The notes under the pieces are model-generated. The model had not been told where the DNA came from, did not search any database, and saw nothing but the letters and a program-made list of their open reading frames with translations. Shown here one piece after another: positions 1 to 13,557 of a stretch of DNA of 64,000 bases. Location: assembly GCA_964057225.1 (NCBI GenBank), contig OZ059897.1, forward strand, positions 6,448,001 through 6,512,000, read 5' to 3'. Both the position numbers and the translations under genes were made by a program. Source of the DNA: Auanema rhodensis (Eukaryota > Nematoda > Chromadorea > Rhabditida > Rhabditidae). How positions within the stretch are numbered: position 1 is the stretch's first letter; every line of letters begins with the position of its first letter.

Positions 1-864
1 TAGAGAAACGGATGGGTCTGCTGTTTCAACTATCAGCTAACTTTTTTGAAAATAGATTCATCATTTGAGCCTGACTCATCTGGAATGGCTGTTAAAATTG
101 TAAGTTGATGTATGTATATGTATGTACATGTAAATATGATCATCCGGTAGTTTATAGTTAATTAAGTTACTGATTAACGTTATGTGTTTTGTTATCCTCG
201 TCCTTTTATGCTTCTTCATTATGTGTATATAACTGCAAAAACGTTTTTAAGTATTCAGATGAGACATTGAAAACCAGTTTGAAAGCGTATAGATCTGTTG
301 CAAAATAGATTTGCTTTTAATTTTCAATCTTATTTATCTTTTCTTCATTCTTAAGTTAATTAGTCTTTTCTATTTTTCTTCATTTTCACGGAGGTCAGAG
401 GGCTGGAACTTATGCATACAACTAGCCGTTGACTCCAGACTTGACGTCATCCACTACTGATAGAATTAATGACGTTCTATGCGTGAAGCTCTTCAAGCTC
501 ACAGCCATTACTAATATATGTTTATGACAATTTTTTTACTTTTCGGAATGACCTTAAGATTATGTCATTCCCAGTTTCATCAGTCTGTCAAATCTGAAAT
601 TCATATAAACTCTGATCATTTTCTTTTGTATGCATCAATCATCAATAGGCTACTTTCACAATATTTTAAATATTAAAACAGAAATTAAGCTTACGGCTAA
701 GAAGCTTACTTTGATCAAAGAAAAAAAATTAATTTTTTATAATAAGAAAGAGAAATCAGAATAAGCTACTTCTTGCGCTGGCTTCTCCTCAAATGAAATG
801 TTTTTATTAATTTCAAAATTTCCAAAAATAGAGAAAGAGAATGAACCGTACAGAAAAGGATATA

Positions 865-867
<3 letters not shown>

Positions 868-925
<58 letters not shown>
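868..925. repeat. (GA)n microsatellite
   Basis: An almost uninterrupted GA dinucleotide tract of about 58 bases, followed at 959-1003 by a related stretch in which a GAAAGAGAGTGTGT unit occurs twice before a further GA run. It is translated as a Ser-Leu repeat in short minus-strand frames, which are not genes. Confidence 0.95.
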
Positions 926-929
<4 letters not shown>

Positions 930-1123
930 AGGAAAAACCGTACAAAAAAAGATTTGAAAGAGAGTGTGTGAAAGAGAGTGTGTGAAAGAGAGAGAGAGAG
1001 ATGGAGGAAATGAAGGAAATGAAAAAGAGAGAGAATAAACATATACCATATTTACTATTACGTTTGAATCATAAAAAACTATTTTAATAATTACAATATA
1101 ATTCTAAATATATATAATTAGTT

Positions 1124-1156
<33 letters not shown>

Positions 1157-4100
1157 TCTAAAAGTATTATGCTTATTTTAAAAATATTTATAATGAAATA
1201 ATTATGTTCTTTCGATATTAGTTCGTATCTTCCTATTTCATATAAGTACTTTATACTCACTCACCACATTCAGCAAAACATTTCTTCATTTTATCTTTTC
1301 GTTCATTTGCTGCTTAATGCTACTACTATTTAGAAGAGTATGAACTGGAGTATATGCATATCTTACTTCATTGAAAATTACCTTTGGTCTCTCTCCCTCT
1401 CTCTTAGCAGCTCTATTACTCTCTCTATCTTGCCAACTATCACTTTTGCTCTTTTATTTCTCGCCTTTACCTCCTACACTAAATTATTTTCGCCTCAGTT
1501 ACCTAAAAACATTTCTTTCAAAATCTCTATTGAAATAGCTTGCACGTCTTAAATGTCAAAATTACGGCAATTGATCTTGAAATCTCAGGAGAGGTTGTGT
1601 GAGGGTGGACACGAATAGATGTCGTCATCCGTCAAGAAAACCTTTTGAAGCATTTTTCATCCAGAACCCTCTTTATTCATTCGAAAATCAGTGTTCGATA
1701 TATTGAGAATGAAGGCTGACAGGACAGACGAGTTATTTTTCTTTGTTTTACTGAATTTGTATACAATGCTCAAATATATTTATATAATAGATTGTCCTTC
1801 TTTCAAGAAAAAAAAGTAATTTCACATCATTTATTGTAAAATAATACTTAAAGCTGTCACTTATTACTATTTGTATACATATATACAAGCACACATAAGG
1901 CACACATCGTGTGTTGTTTTGTTTTTTTCTAGTTTTGTTACTAGGAAATTGAATAACTCATTCTTTCCATTGAAAAGCATCGCTTGACCAACCTGCTTTC
2001 AATCTAAACCTCTTGATTTTTTCGCCAATCGCAAACTTTCTTTTCCACTTACTTCCACATTGAGTATAGTTTAGCTCAAATAAGATTTACATCATGTCAG
2101 CTCTGAATGATGTAGAGTATGAAACTACCAATCTTCAAAGTCTTGAAGATCTGACGTCATCCACATTAAATTAATCCGTCCGGGTTACAACTGAACTTAT
2201 TTCCAGTTCAAGGTGCTGTTTAATGCATCAAAAATCAGATCATTTTATAATGAATATATGGACAGCATTGGATCTTAGAAGTAAACTATTTTTTTTTTCT
2301 TTCAAAGCATATTTAATTTTATTCGTAAATTGCAAACTAAAGCTGGAAAAAAAACTTGTAAAATGGCAGGTAGTCTAGTCAACCTGTAGTTTTAGGTAGC
2401 AGAAATATAAATATTTCATTTTCAGTCTTATTATCTCTTTTCTAAATTGATCAGATAAGTTTTCACTAAATTTTCTATTTACTTCACTTATAGTGAAGTA
2501 AATGTTTTTTTTTTTAATTTATAATAAATACCATTGGAAATGCCAACCTCCAACTCCTACTCCTTCTTCTTCATCTTATTCTTCTCTTCCATCTCTTTCA
2601 TACATATCCTATCTTACTTCTACATTCTCCGTTTAACTTCCCTCTTATAACCTTTTTTCTTGAGCTTAAAACCTCTTTTTTTTCCAAAAAGAGTTTTGTT
2701 TTTGCAATTCATGATGTTACAGTACTTTGCGAGATTAAGCATAAATTAATTTTTCTTCAATGATCATACACCTAAACCTTGAACTACATCACTTATCCTG
2801 TAAAGCCATTTTTAATTTTGAATGAAGTTCATATTTCATGTCTAACAAAACTATAAAAATAAATTTCTATATGACGAAGCCGTATATATTCAAGAAGTCT
2901 ATGGATTTTGCGGGAAAAAAAAATTATTTACTTGTACGAGGGTGGATTGTTAAGCTTTTGCTGATCTATCAGATACATGCATGCATATCTGCTCTATGTG
3001 TCCATTTGAACGAAATTGACAAAAAAAGGAAAAAGAATTGTGAGAATATAAGTTTTATAAATAGATGCATGTTTTTGTTATTTATATGAAATACGTTTGT
3101 ATTAATTTTTAAGATTATTGTTTTTTAAACTCTTTTTTTCATTTTATTTCAAAAAAAAAAGAAAAAAAAAGAAAGAGGAGTTAGAAAGATGTTATTATTC
3201 GTGTTACATATACACTCAAATTCATGGTTTTTAGCTTTTAAAAAAGGAATAAAAATGATTTTTTGTAGCTTCTTCTCAAACTTTTCAAATCTTAAAATTC
3301 ATATATAATATGTATATTAAAGCTATTAAATCAAAAAAAGTTTTGAACTAAGTTGTTAAAATTTCATAATTTTTTAAATAATACATGTAAATATATATAA
3401 ATTTAAATATTTTCATGACGTAGTTTATTTTAAAAATAGTTGTAATAGCAGTTAAATGAAGCTACTAAAACAAATATATATCAACACAACCCATCTTAAT
3501 TAAATTTTCTCATTTTTTTCTCTTTGTTGAAACAAAAAAATAAGCAGATAATACCGGATATCGAGAGAAAGAGATCAGGATGAGAAAGAGGGTCGAGAGA
3601 GAAATGGAACGAAAAAAGTATTTAATTGGTTAAGCTTGTTTTCCCTTGCTTTCACTTATATAAAGAAGAAGAAGAAGAAGAGCAATATTTTGAAATCTCC
3701 ATCCCTCATTGAAAACCAGAGATTGCTCACCTACATATGTTCACGATAAGCTAAAACTCCATGATTTGATTAAGAAATTATTTATCAAAAGCTTCCGCCC
3801 CCCCCCTCTCCGAACCAACAATTTCCCTCAATCCTTTGCCACCCCTATAGAACAAGAAGATATTTTAAATTTTATTAGACATCAATGTGTTTCATTCTAA
3901 TATATATTAATTCATATTATCATAGTATGTTCATGTTTCAAACATAATCCATAATTCTATAAATTCTCCTTTTATTTCACCGAAAGGAGAAAAAGATTTT
4001 CTCTTTGAAGATTATTCACTGTTTAATACTTACTTATTTCTTTTGTGATTTTTTATGTTTGTTATTCGGCGATTATAGTATGGTAGTAGAATCAAAAAGC

Positions 4101-5172
4101 AAAATTGAAGAAAATGTGATTTATAATGGATTAATGGTTAGAAATACTTTTTATAGTTTTTCTTCACCCGTAGAAAAGGATTATGTATCCATTTTTTGCT
4201 TCCAAAATATAATTGAATATGTTTGTCTAATTTCATCTTTTTCATCTTAGCCCTCAATTACATTTTCAAAAGAGACAGAGGGAGAGAGAGCGAGATAGAG
4301 AGAAAGAAAGAGAGAGAGAGTGAGAGTGTGAGAGAGAGAGAGAAAGAAATGACTGATGTGTAGCGATAGATTTCACATAAATATATAATAATAATTAAAT
4401 ATACTTAACTAAACTAGATGAACACATCCACATACATATATGAACCTAGTCCGTCTGAAGGTCTGAAGTTGTATCAGATGTATTATCTATCTATCATGAG
4501 AGCAGACCAAAGTGTTGAATTTTGAAAAGACGGCCACCCTCTATATGGCAAACATGCTTTATTCATAAAAACATGTAATCTTTTCTGTTATGCGTATAAA
4601 TCGATCAAATAATTAGCTAATAATATATTATAATGATTCAATATTAATTATATCAGATATTATATCAGTTTAATATTAAAAGTACAAAGTGCAACTGTCA
4701 TATAAGCTGGCGATTGTCATAAAACATTTCAATTCTGTAAAGAATTTTTGTTTAAAAATTCACTGTAATCAGAATGCCACGAAATCAGAAGATATATTTT
4801 TTCTAGCACGATACTCGGTGAGGAGATACATAGTTCTGAAGTCCAAGTACAGTTAATCCGCTGATAACGCTATACTACGACCAATGATTTGAAATATGCT
4901 ACGCTTCTTATGTTCTCGAAGTCATGTATACACATATCTATCTATCTATCTATATATATATTTGTATTTGCTTAGAAGATAGATGTAAAGCATTATCCTC
5001 ATTTCCTTTTCTAGTTGACGTTTCCATTAAAAATATTGAAAATTGACCTTATGATTTGAAGAAAAATTCAAGTCATAAAGTCACAAGATTACGGTAGTTG
5101 ACAGGAAGTCTTAATATATACTTTGATTGTAAAAAGTATTTGAAAAGCCGTTAATGATTTGTGTGCAAAAGA

Positions 5173-5174
<2 letters not shown>

Positions 5175-5207
<33 letters not shown>
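5175..5207. repeat. (TA)n microsatellite
   Basis: A TA dinucleotide run of about 33 bases, followed by further degenerate TATA-rich sequence to about 5270. A shorter (TA)n run lies at 1123-1149. Confidence 0.9.
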
Positions 5208-5211
<4 letters not shown>

Positions 5212-8200
5212 TATATATTTATATATAAATGTAATTTCTATATTATATATTTATATATAAATCAATTATATTTTTATTTATTTTTAGAATTATATTAACT
5301 AAACAAAACTATTTTTTTAACAATATTTGTAATTTGGATTAGAAAAGGAAAAACGTATGAAGCTGTCTTTTACGAGCAGTTGACATGCTAGGAAGTAGTA
5401 GTTTCAGTCACGTTGCCATGATATTCTTACAACCTTTTGCTGTGACAAAGTATTAAAAAATGAATAAATGAATAGACAAGATATTGCTGTTGTACATATG
5501 TATCTCTACCGGATTTTACACATAACATATACACACATATATACGCACATTTCTTCTCATTTAGGTTGAAAACATATTAGAAAAATTGTCAGAATTATCC
5601 GACAGATATGAATTTGAACTTGATGATTGGAAGCTTTTAGGTTTTTTAAACTAGCATGAAGCCTAACATCTATAATCTGATATGGATGGTATATCATTTT
5701 GTTCTGTTCATTCTTGAAGTAAAGATTACAATGATGAGTTACACCATGAAGAGCCATGATGGAAAAACAATATGTGTACATACATACTATGTATATTCAT
5801 GATAACACAACACATGATGTTACGATGATCATGAACTCAAACAATGTGAATAGCATTGAGAGATGAGAAACAATTTGAGAAATATTTCACAAATTATGAC
5901 AAAGAACAATTTTACAGTATGGAATTAGCATATCTTACGAGACGTGAGATTAAGCATTAGTATTAGCTACTAATTCATTTTGTGTTTTGTTTACGTGTTA
6001 AGCGGTTGGGATCATATAATCTGCATAATTTAGTTATCTACATATTAGTTATTCACTTTCTATATACTTTTATTGTTCTTCTTTGTATAATTTTAAAATA
6101 TAAAAAGATCGAATATGCCTAAAATCAGTATAATCTTTTTGCGCTTAGTAATACAAATCTTATCACGATTATCGATAATGTTATTAGATATCTCAAGCGT
6201 CTCAAAAAACAAATCCTTTATTTTTCATTTTAGAAATTTGCAGTATTTTTTTCTCAAAAGATCTAAGAAAGAAAAAAAAGAATTTGATTTATTTATAAAT
6301 AAATTATATTTTGATATACATTAATATACATGGCTATAATAATATATATATCTAAATATTTCTTCTTTTTCTCTCTGTATTTCTCTCTCTTTCTCTCTCT
6401 TTCTCTCTCTCTCTTTCTTTATTTTCATTTTCTTTATATGAATATACATACATACATTCATATCATATGGTCTCCATCAAAATGTTCCTCTTAACATACT
6501 CACGTTTTGAGCTTCACTGGTCTTGAATTCTGTGTTAAAGTGCCTTCCCCCACCCGAACATTATTTCTTTTGCTTTGAACAAAAAGTTTATTTTCTTTTT
6601 CTGAATGACTAGATTCTCCACAACAGCTTCAAAGCAAATACATTGCAAGCCATGCTAACTGCTCATTGGAGGAAATTTGTAATTATAACTAAATAAGCAT
6701 AATATTTATTTATATATTTCTAATAAATGTCATGGCTTTTATTACATCTTTTACCTCTCACATCCATCCAATGACAGTTGTAAGCTAAGCTCCTTAAAGC
6801 TTCTCTTTTATTCTAAGACGTATTTTCTCCTATTTCTTCTGTATTTTTTGGCATCTAATCATTTTCCATTAATACTTCAGAAGTTAAAATAGAAAAAAAA
6901 ATTCGTATTTACATGATGATGAAGATGACTATAACGGTTCACTTATTCCTTTATATGACATGTATATGACGTAATAGTTAATACGATGAAGTCGGAAAAG
7001 TTCATTTGAATCAGACAAGGTGACTGACTTGACGATCATCATTCTTTTATCTACTAGCATTGACGTTTATATACAAAGCTTAAGATGATGTTCATTTATT
7101 TCCCTGATTCCGTTGAGCTTCAGCTATAAGATTGCCATCTTCTAGATATAAAGCATCATCAGGTCATTCCTCATTCTGAAATATGATATATCTTATCTTT
7201 ATTTTTCTATTATACTCCCCTTTATTTATTTCGATGTTTCTATCTTGCAGCATCGTCGGATCTATTACAAAAATATGTTATTTTTTTGTGAAATAAAGAA
7301 AAAAAAATGAATAAAAAGACAAAAAAGAACTTATTATGTTATGTTTGATGGCGTCGACATACGCAAATGAGCCTGAAATTGAACCAATTAGGGTTCTATA
7401 AATAATTTTTTTTTCCTGCGAAATATAAGAAACAATTGGTTAATATACATGTTTTCTTGTTATATTCTTTAATAATCTAATTCAAACATAACCTACAACG
7501 CGTTTGCATTTATTAAATTCATTTTATAAAACGTCTATTGTAAAATGATTTAGCCCATATCGTCACAACAGCTTTTCCATTTTGTCACCAATTAATATAT
7601 GAAAGCTTGTGAATTTAAAGAAATCAACAATCATAATCACCTTGAAAATTATATTACACGTCATTTTCTTCTAATCTTTCCTCAATATTTCTCCAGAAAT
7701 AGTGAAAAAAAAGTTTAATTGAATTAAAATCTCTGCTGTTTTGCAGAAGCATTTTCAATGAGTTTCACGGGATTTCAATAGTTAGATGTAAGTGAGTACA
7801 CTTTTAAACGAATATCATATTAACTATATGATATACGATTTACATTTATCATTTTCTGGTATTTTTTATTCATAAAATTTGTTATTAGATTTGAGAAAAA
7901 AAAGATCAAAAATGAATTTTAAATCTATTCTAAACTAATACTCTCTGATCAAATTTTTCACATCTTTTTAGCATTTTGTTTTATAAAAAAATATATATAC
8001 GGTAATACGGTTAGAAAAGATATATTCTTCATAACATATATTTATATTTTTTAAGAGTTTTTTTCTATTGTATTTATGTTAAGAATTGTAAAAAGAGCAC
8101 TACTACTTAGCTCCTCCCTCAGAAATAACAAAACAAAAACGAAATTTGAGCATAATTCATCTATATTTACTCCAGGTTTTAATGTTCTTCAACCAAATGG

Positions 8201-9641
8201 TTTATAATATATGTATTTTTATCTTTAAATTATAAGTATTTATGTGAATAAATAAGAAGTTTTAAAAAAATCTCATCTTGTATCTCTGTAATCAATTGTT
8301 TTTTAATTTAGAATTTAATTTATGAAATGGAACTGAATCAGTGAGGACAGAGTGGGGGTGGAAAGTGAAATATAAATTAAATTCTCTCCAACTTTACTCT
8401 ACTCTTTCTGGTATTGAATTTGAAGAACTTTTTGTATACCTTTTTCTAATTGAAAAGACCAAAATTTTGTTTTAAGTCAGTAAATCTTATCTCATCTAGG
8501 TTGATAATATTCTATAAATACCATGGCTTCATCATCCTTCACATCATTCTTGGTATCATATTAGTCAAGATATTCTCAAAATCCAATAATCCGTTTGTTG
8601 TATTGAGATGCACATGAAAAGACTTTTTTTATTTATACTTAAACGACCTTTTTTGGCTCAACGGTCTTGAAATCCATTAAGTCTTGGCTATTTTTCTCAA
8701 AATAAATTTTTTTATTCGCCCGTATGGCTTCATTTACGGTGCTTCATCATCAATTAGTATTGTAGAAGAACAACAAAGGATCGTATCAAGAGAATCAATT
8801 TCTTTCATTCATTTTTTCCTTTCTTTCTTCTTTTTTTTCTTTTTTGTTATAAATAATAATCTTTTTTTATTTATACATATATAATAAAACAAAATTCAAA
8901 TATAGCAGTTCATTTATATGTCTATTATTAAATTTTTTTTTCTTTAATTCTTCTTTTTTTTCTTTTTTTTTCTTTTTTTTTAAACAAAAATGATCCTCCC
9001 TCCCTCAATCTCTCATCTCCCACCCCCTATAGAACCATGCTTCAACATTTCACAAAGTATATAATAGACGAAATCTGTGAATAAAAAGATAACTGGAACA
9101 GTTTGAGGCTGATATGTGATGAGGAACTGTCTCAACCTCTTGACTTCTTCCAATCTTTTTCATTTGTTTTCCATTCCATTCTCACACAAGCTTTATACTT
9201 CTCAATCAAATTTTCATATACTATATACTATATATAGAAGAAACTTTTTAATATTATTAACGAAAAATTTAATCATAAATCTCTTGTAGAATGTAGAATA
9301 TTTGTATCAATTGTTTGCAATTTGTGTGGAAATATAACGTCTAATCGTATAGTTGCAATATATTTTTTCATCAAAAAATAATAAATAAACGTCTTTATCT
9401 TGTCCAAAATTAAATTAGTTTTACCCAATAATTCTAAAACATCTCCTGTACCTCTATTACTCTTCCATGATAACACTTCTGTCGGTATATGGTAGTTGTC
9501 CAGCTTCTATGCTTTACCCCTTTACTATGCTTATCTTACATTTTGTTATTTTTATTTTTAATTTAATACATTTGTGCTATTTTTTTACTTTAAATACGTA
9601 TTTAAATATATTGAACATGTTAGATTAAGGTAATACAGAGT

Positions 9642-10074
9642 ATGGTGCTGCGAATAAGCAGCCCTCTGTTATTATTCGTGCTATTCGTATGGATTTCCAT
9701 GATTCAAGCAGCTCTAATACGAGAGAGGAAATCTACGCGAGGTATGAATTTGGTATATTTTCTCATATACTTTGTAATGAAAGCTTAATTTTCTTTTTAA
9801 TTCTCAGTATACAAAGCAATATAACACTTTTCATGTACAGATAGTACAGCCATTTCTCATTTTAACTTTAAAATTTCATTTCATTGTTTCAGATAATATG
9901 GATATTGACCTATACGATGATCCATTAGCTGATAAAGCCTACGAACGAATGACAAGTTTATGTGCTCGTTTACGTAAAAGAGCTAATAGTAGTAAGATGG
10001 GTGACGAGTATGAACAACGACAACGAAAATCACCAGCGCCATTGGTGATGCGTCTCTGTGATTTGCTTGCTTAG
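9642..10074 (+). CDS. Small secreted peptide precursor (neuropeptide-like)
   Basis: I do not recognise this gene. Exon 1 (9642-9741) encodes a clear signal peptide: MVLR, then a hydrophobic core LLLFVLFVWI and a cleavage-like end near residue 23 (IQAA). The intron 9742-9892 is GT-AG and in phase. Exon 2 (9893-10074) gives an acidic spacer (DIDLYDDPLADKAYERM), the segment TSLCARL followed by the dibasic processing site RKR, a second basic stretch (RQRK), and the C-terminus SPAPLVMRLCDLLA. The full product is 93 residues, with one cysteine on each side of the basic sites. Signal peptide, small size and dibasic sites fit a secreted peptide hormone or neuropeptide precursor. An alternative splice (donor at 10001, acceptor at 10468) would replace the last 24 residues by a cysteine-rich exon (see the entry at 10469). 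Which form is real is open, and no family could be named. Confidence 0.55.
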
Positions 10075-10468
10075 AAGTAGACAAATGGGCAACAACGTGG
10101 TTCGTTGAGAAAACACCTTGCTTCAACATGTCGCTCCGTCTAAACAGTTCATCGATATCAAGTATGTCTTCTTCTTCATCTCTTTTTCTGAGATTCACCG
10201 AATATGAAGTCCAAACAATTTACTATTTTCGGTAATATAGTAAGAAATCAGAAGCAAACTTGTAGAATTTGAAAACAAAAAACGGTAAAGTGAAAATAGA
10301 ATTTCATTTTCACTTTACTATATGCAAACATCGGTTGTGTTTCTCCTTTTTTGTCTCAAACCTTCGTCTTTCTCTGATTCCTTGAATCACCTTTATGTCT
10401 TTTTAATGTATAATAACCTAGCTTTCTGAACTTTAAAAAAATATATTCAATTTATTTTGTAATTTCAG

Positions 10469-10665
10469 GTTTTTGTTCCGGGGTTTTGTATTGTAATAAC
10501 CTACAAACGGTTTGTTCAAGCATTGAAAACTGCGTCAGTTGTCCAAGTTATACAAGACGTCTCCTTAATCGTCATGTATCAGAGTCATCGTTGTCATTGT
10601 CTCACTTTTGTTATCTTTTGTTTCTTCTTAAACTATGTTCAAACTTTGAATCTACTAGTTCATAA
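10469..10665 (+). CDS. Possible alternative cysteine-rich last exon
   Basis: After a good acceptor (AATTTCAG ending at 10468) the frame reads FCSGVLYCNNLQTVCSSIE, then NCVSC and a basic PSYTRRLLNRH, before a more hydrophobic tail and a stop at 10663-10665. The phase fits exactly a donor at 10000/10001 in the preceding exon (ATG G|GT), so splicing would join it in frame to the signal-peptide gene at 9642 and give a product with six or more cysteines. The spacing of five cysteines in about 25 residues looks selected rather than random in such A+T-rich DNA. No transcript evidence is available and the real 3' end could be earlier, for instance at a GT just after RRLLNRH. Confidence 0.35.
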
Positions 10666-11747
10666 ACCTATAATCTATTCCACCAAACAGCATGTCTATC
10701 GGTCATCACGTACTATCTCTTATAATTTCCATGATTTTCTTCCAAAAAAAAGCGATCTGATGTTAGATCTGAACCCATGTTTCATAAATTGTGTTGCACT
10801 AATTCCTTTCCTATTTCTCGATTTAACAAGAGTTTTAAAAGATTTTTCTTTTTGCTAAATTGAAAAATAATTTTATCCTCTTATGATTCCCAAAAAAAAA
10901 ATAAAGGCAAAGAAACTGATGAATGAAGTTTTGCTTTATTCATTAACAGAAACTAATTAATTGAATTTAGCCTATAATTTCTTTTTCCAATCCAACAAAT
11001 CAAATTTCTAATTTGAAATCAAAAAAATTCACAACAAGTCCAATCACTCCTCCCCCTTACTACACCTCCACCTCTCTTTCTTTCTCTATCTATCTCTCTC
11101 TTTCTCTCTCTCTCGACCTAATTCAGCTCTGAAATAAAGATTCCGCTCTTTCAACTAATCAATTTAATAACAAATATTCTCATACCCTTTTTAACAATCA
11201 AAATACAAAAAAAAAAACATTTTTTTTTCAAAGATTGTATAATAAATGATTTGGAAGAAATCAACGTTGTATTGTATATTATTTTATATTTTAAATCAAG
11301 CAAAACGGAAAAAAACCGTAGAATTAGCTGAATGATATGCATAATGAAGATGTTGAATAAATATTTTATAACATGTTGTATTGTATTTCAAATGGAATAT
11401 ATGTATGAAACAAATAAAAATTTACCTAATTGCAACAAAAAAATCTTTTTTTATCTTGAAATTGAGATAAAGTGTAAACTGACCTAATAGGCACTTTGTC
11501 TTCCGAAAAAAGGCGTTTTCATCTAACGAGGTCGTCGACCGTTTTCGGTATAACCTAATTCAGAGGCCTACTGATAGTAGTGAACTACCGGCATTCAGTC
11601 AGTGGTCTAGTTCACTTCATTTGATGTCCCATTTAGCTATTTGAAAGATTTTTTTCAATTTTGACTAACTTAGCTATATTCCTCTACTTCGTTTATTTAC
11701 TTTTAATTATTTCATAGCTTCATTCTTAATCTTTCTTTTGTTTAGCC
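10666..11747. other. Intergenic, upstream of collagen
   Basis: No coding exon chain seen. It contains CT-rich low-complexity sequence near 11065-11115. A more G+C-rich block at about 11485-11640 lies directly upstream of the collagen start and could carry its promoter. An acceptor-like TTTGTTTAG at 11737-11745 immediately precedes the collagen ATG and is a candidate trans-splice site. Confidence 0.5.
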
Positions 11748-12815
11748 ATGATTGATGTGGCTTCCTGCTCTAGGCAGGCCACTTTTTTCGCTACGGTCAT
11801 TTCCACTATTTCTCTGATAGCTGTTGTTATTGGGCTTCCTCTTATGCACTTTCATGTTCAGAAGGTTACTACACTTATGTTAACTGATGTAGAGCTTTGC
11901 AAGGTAATATCATAGTCTATAAGAACAAATCCTTTACCGAATTCTTATTTTCAAGGCCGAGACTCGTGATATCTGGAAGCAGATGGCTTTTACTCGTAAT
12001 GGTAGTATTAGAACCAAGAGGCAAACTCCTTACGGAAACTATGGCGGTATGGCTTCTGGGTCATGCTGTGCTTGTACTCAAGGATCACCCGGTCCTCGTG
12101 GACCAGCTGGTGGTGATGGAGAAGATGGAAATCCAGGAGGATCTGGAAGACCTGGAATGAATGGTCGTGATGGAAAGTATCTTCCTGCTCCACCTCCAGG
12201 AACTAATGCTTGCCAGAAGTGTCCACCAGGGCCACCAGGTCCACCAGGAATGCCAGGACAGAAGGGACCACGTGGCCCACCAGGAAAGGCAGGAAATGCA
12301 GGAAAGATCGGAGAAGATAATAGACCAGGACCCCCAGGACCACCAGGAATTCGTGGAGAGCCAGGAGCATCAGGACCAAAGGGACCTCCAGGAGATCGTG
12401 GAAAGGTTCTCAACGGTGCTCCACCTGGTCCACCAGGACCATCAGGAAAGGTTGGTCCACGTGGACCTCCTGGAAGTAGAGGACACGATGGTAAGCCTGG
12501 TTTGGGTGGAAACCAAGGAGTACGAGGAGCCGTTGGTTCTAGAGGAGATCCAGGAAATCCAGGTTTACCAGGACCACAGGGACCAAAGGGAGAGCCAGGA
12601 AATCCAGGAACATGTGCTCATTGTCAAGAGGTAAGTTATAAGAATGAAAAATTCTCAGAGAATTGATTTGTGTGAGCTGATATTCAACGTGTAACTTGCA
12701 GAATGCTCCTCCACCAGAGCAGACAGCAGATAAACCAGAAACTGAGGCTCCATCTGCTCAATATCCAACAGCTGCTGAAAGCCTACCTTCTAACGAGTAT
12801 TTATGGATTCATTAA
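11748..12815 (+). CDS. Cuticle collagen
   Basis: Three exons (11748-11903, 11956-12630, 12702-12815) encode 314 residues, the usual size for nematode cuticle collagens. The N-terminus has a signal-anchor-like membrane segment at about residues 13-33, then the conserved region [12 protein letters not shown], which is typical of the N-terminal homology boxes of this family, and a furin-type site RTKR at 71-74. A cysteine cluster (SCCAC) at about 88-92 precedes Gly-X-Y blocks. These are interrupted by a loop carrying CQKC and end at CAHC near residue 275. The last exon gives a short non-collagenous tail rich in Pro, Glu and Ala. The protein would be processed, trimerise and be secreted by the hypodermis into the cuticle. 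A TTTAG two bases before the ATG suggests trans-splicing. Poly(A) signals lie near 12870-12885. I cannot assign the exact col/dpy/sqt member. Confidence 0.95.
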
Positions 12816-13557
12816 GTTGATTTTTTCAGCATCAACGACAGAACTCCATTTAACAATAATAATAATAATAAATATAATAAAGTCGAATGAATATTTGAAG
12901 AAATTTTTACAATATGTACAACCGCTTTGCGTAAAATTATTATATAAATAACAACGATGAAAGAAGTTTAGACTGCTACATATTTCAAAGACGCTTCACA
13001 TACATTTGAAAATGAACCAAGTGTTCGCTTATCAGAACTTTGTAGTGTGTTATAGAGAACGCAAAAAGTTATCTATTGTAACTTTCGATCATGCTGGTTA
13101 CGTGAAAAACTTGCACCTATAGTAATAAACATATTTCAATTCTTGTTGTACTTTCGACAAATATCTGTGTGAATATATTTCAAAAGAAAGCGCACCTTAC
13201 ACTACTAGAACTGGGCTGGGTCAAAATAATGGTCTCGTAACGATGAAAATAGAGGGTCAGGCCACCTTTAAGAGTAACGCTGCCGACCTAATCGATAAAG
13301 AAGCATCCTTATTGGGCTTATGCTTTAGTTTGTATTATTATATTTTAGTTTTGATAATTATATATTAATAGCTAACTATTATTAAGGTTATTTTTGCATA
13401 ATATCATCATTTTTAATGTTTTTACATTTAACCGTAATTTGGCGCTTTTTTCGTGTTTGCTGTTTAATTTGATTCAAATTTTTTTTTAATTATAGTATTG
13501 AACCCATACCTCAATAGATTTGAGTGTATCTTAATACTCAAATCATACATTTAAAAC
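12816..13557. other. Intergenic, collagen to fust-1
   Basis: Contains the collagen 3' end, with AATAAA-like motifs among AAT repeats at 12856-12885, and the upstream region of the RNA-binding gene. A TTACGTGAAAA motif occurs at 13098-13108. No further gene is visible. Confidence 0.5.

Larger units (their letters stand above)
1..9641. other. Non-coding A+T-rich region
   Basis: I see no exon chain with coding character here. Open frames are short, A+T-rich or made of translated microsatellites. The stretch holds (GA)n tracts near 868-925, 959-1003 and 4271-4346, a CT-rich tract at 6370-6420, (TA)n near 1123-1149 and 5175-5207, and runs of T broken by single C near 8820-8990. Two copies of a 13-base sequence containing a perfect CRE (TGACGTCA) lie at 442-454 and 2152-2164. 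It may be upstream sequence of the peptide gene at 9642, but nothing beyond these motifs supports that. Confidence 0.6.

Noticed and set aside
9983-10198. Minus-strand open frame with an acidic, dibasic-containing sequence opposite the secreted peptide gene
   Set aside because: It looks protein-like but has no good start, no signal peptide and no splice partners. It overlaps the last part of the plus-strand gene, which has a signal peptide and an in-phase intron.
12008-12634. Long open frames in other phases and on the minus strand across the collagen exon
   Set aside because: They are shadows of the Gly-X-Y repeat (CCA/GGA codons), not genes.
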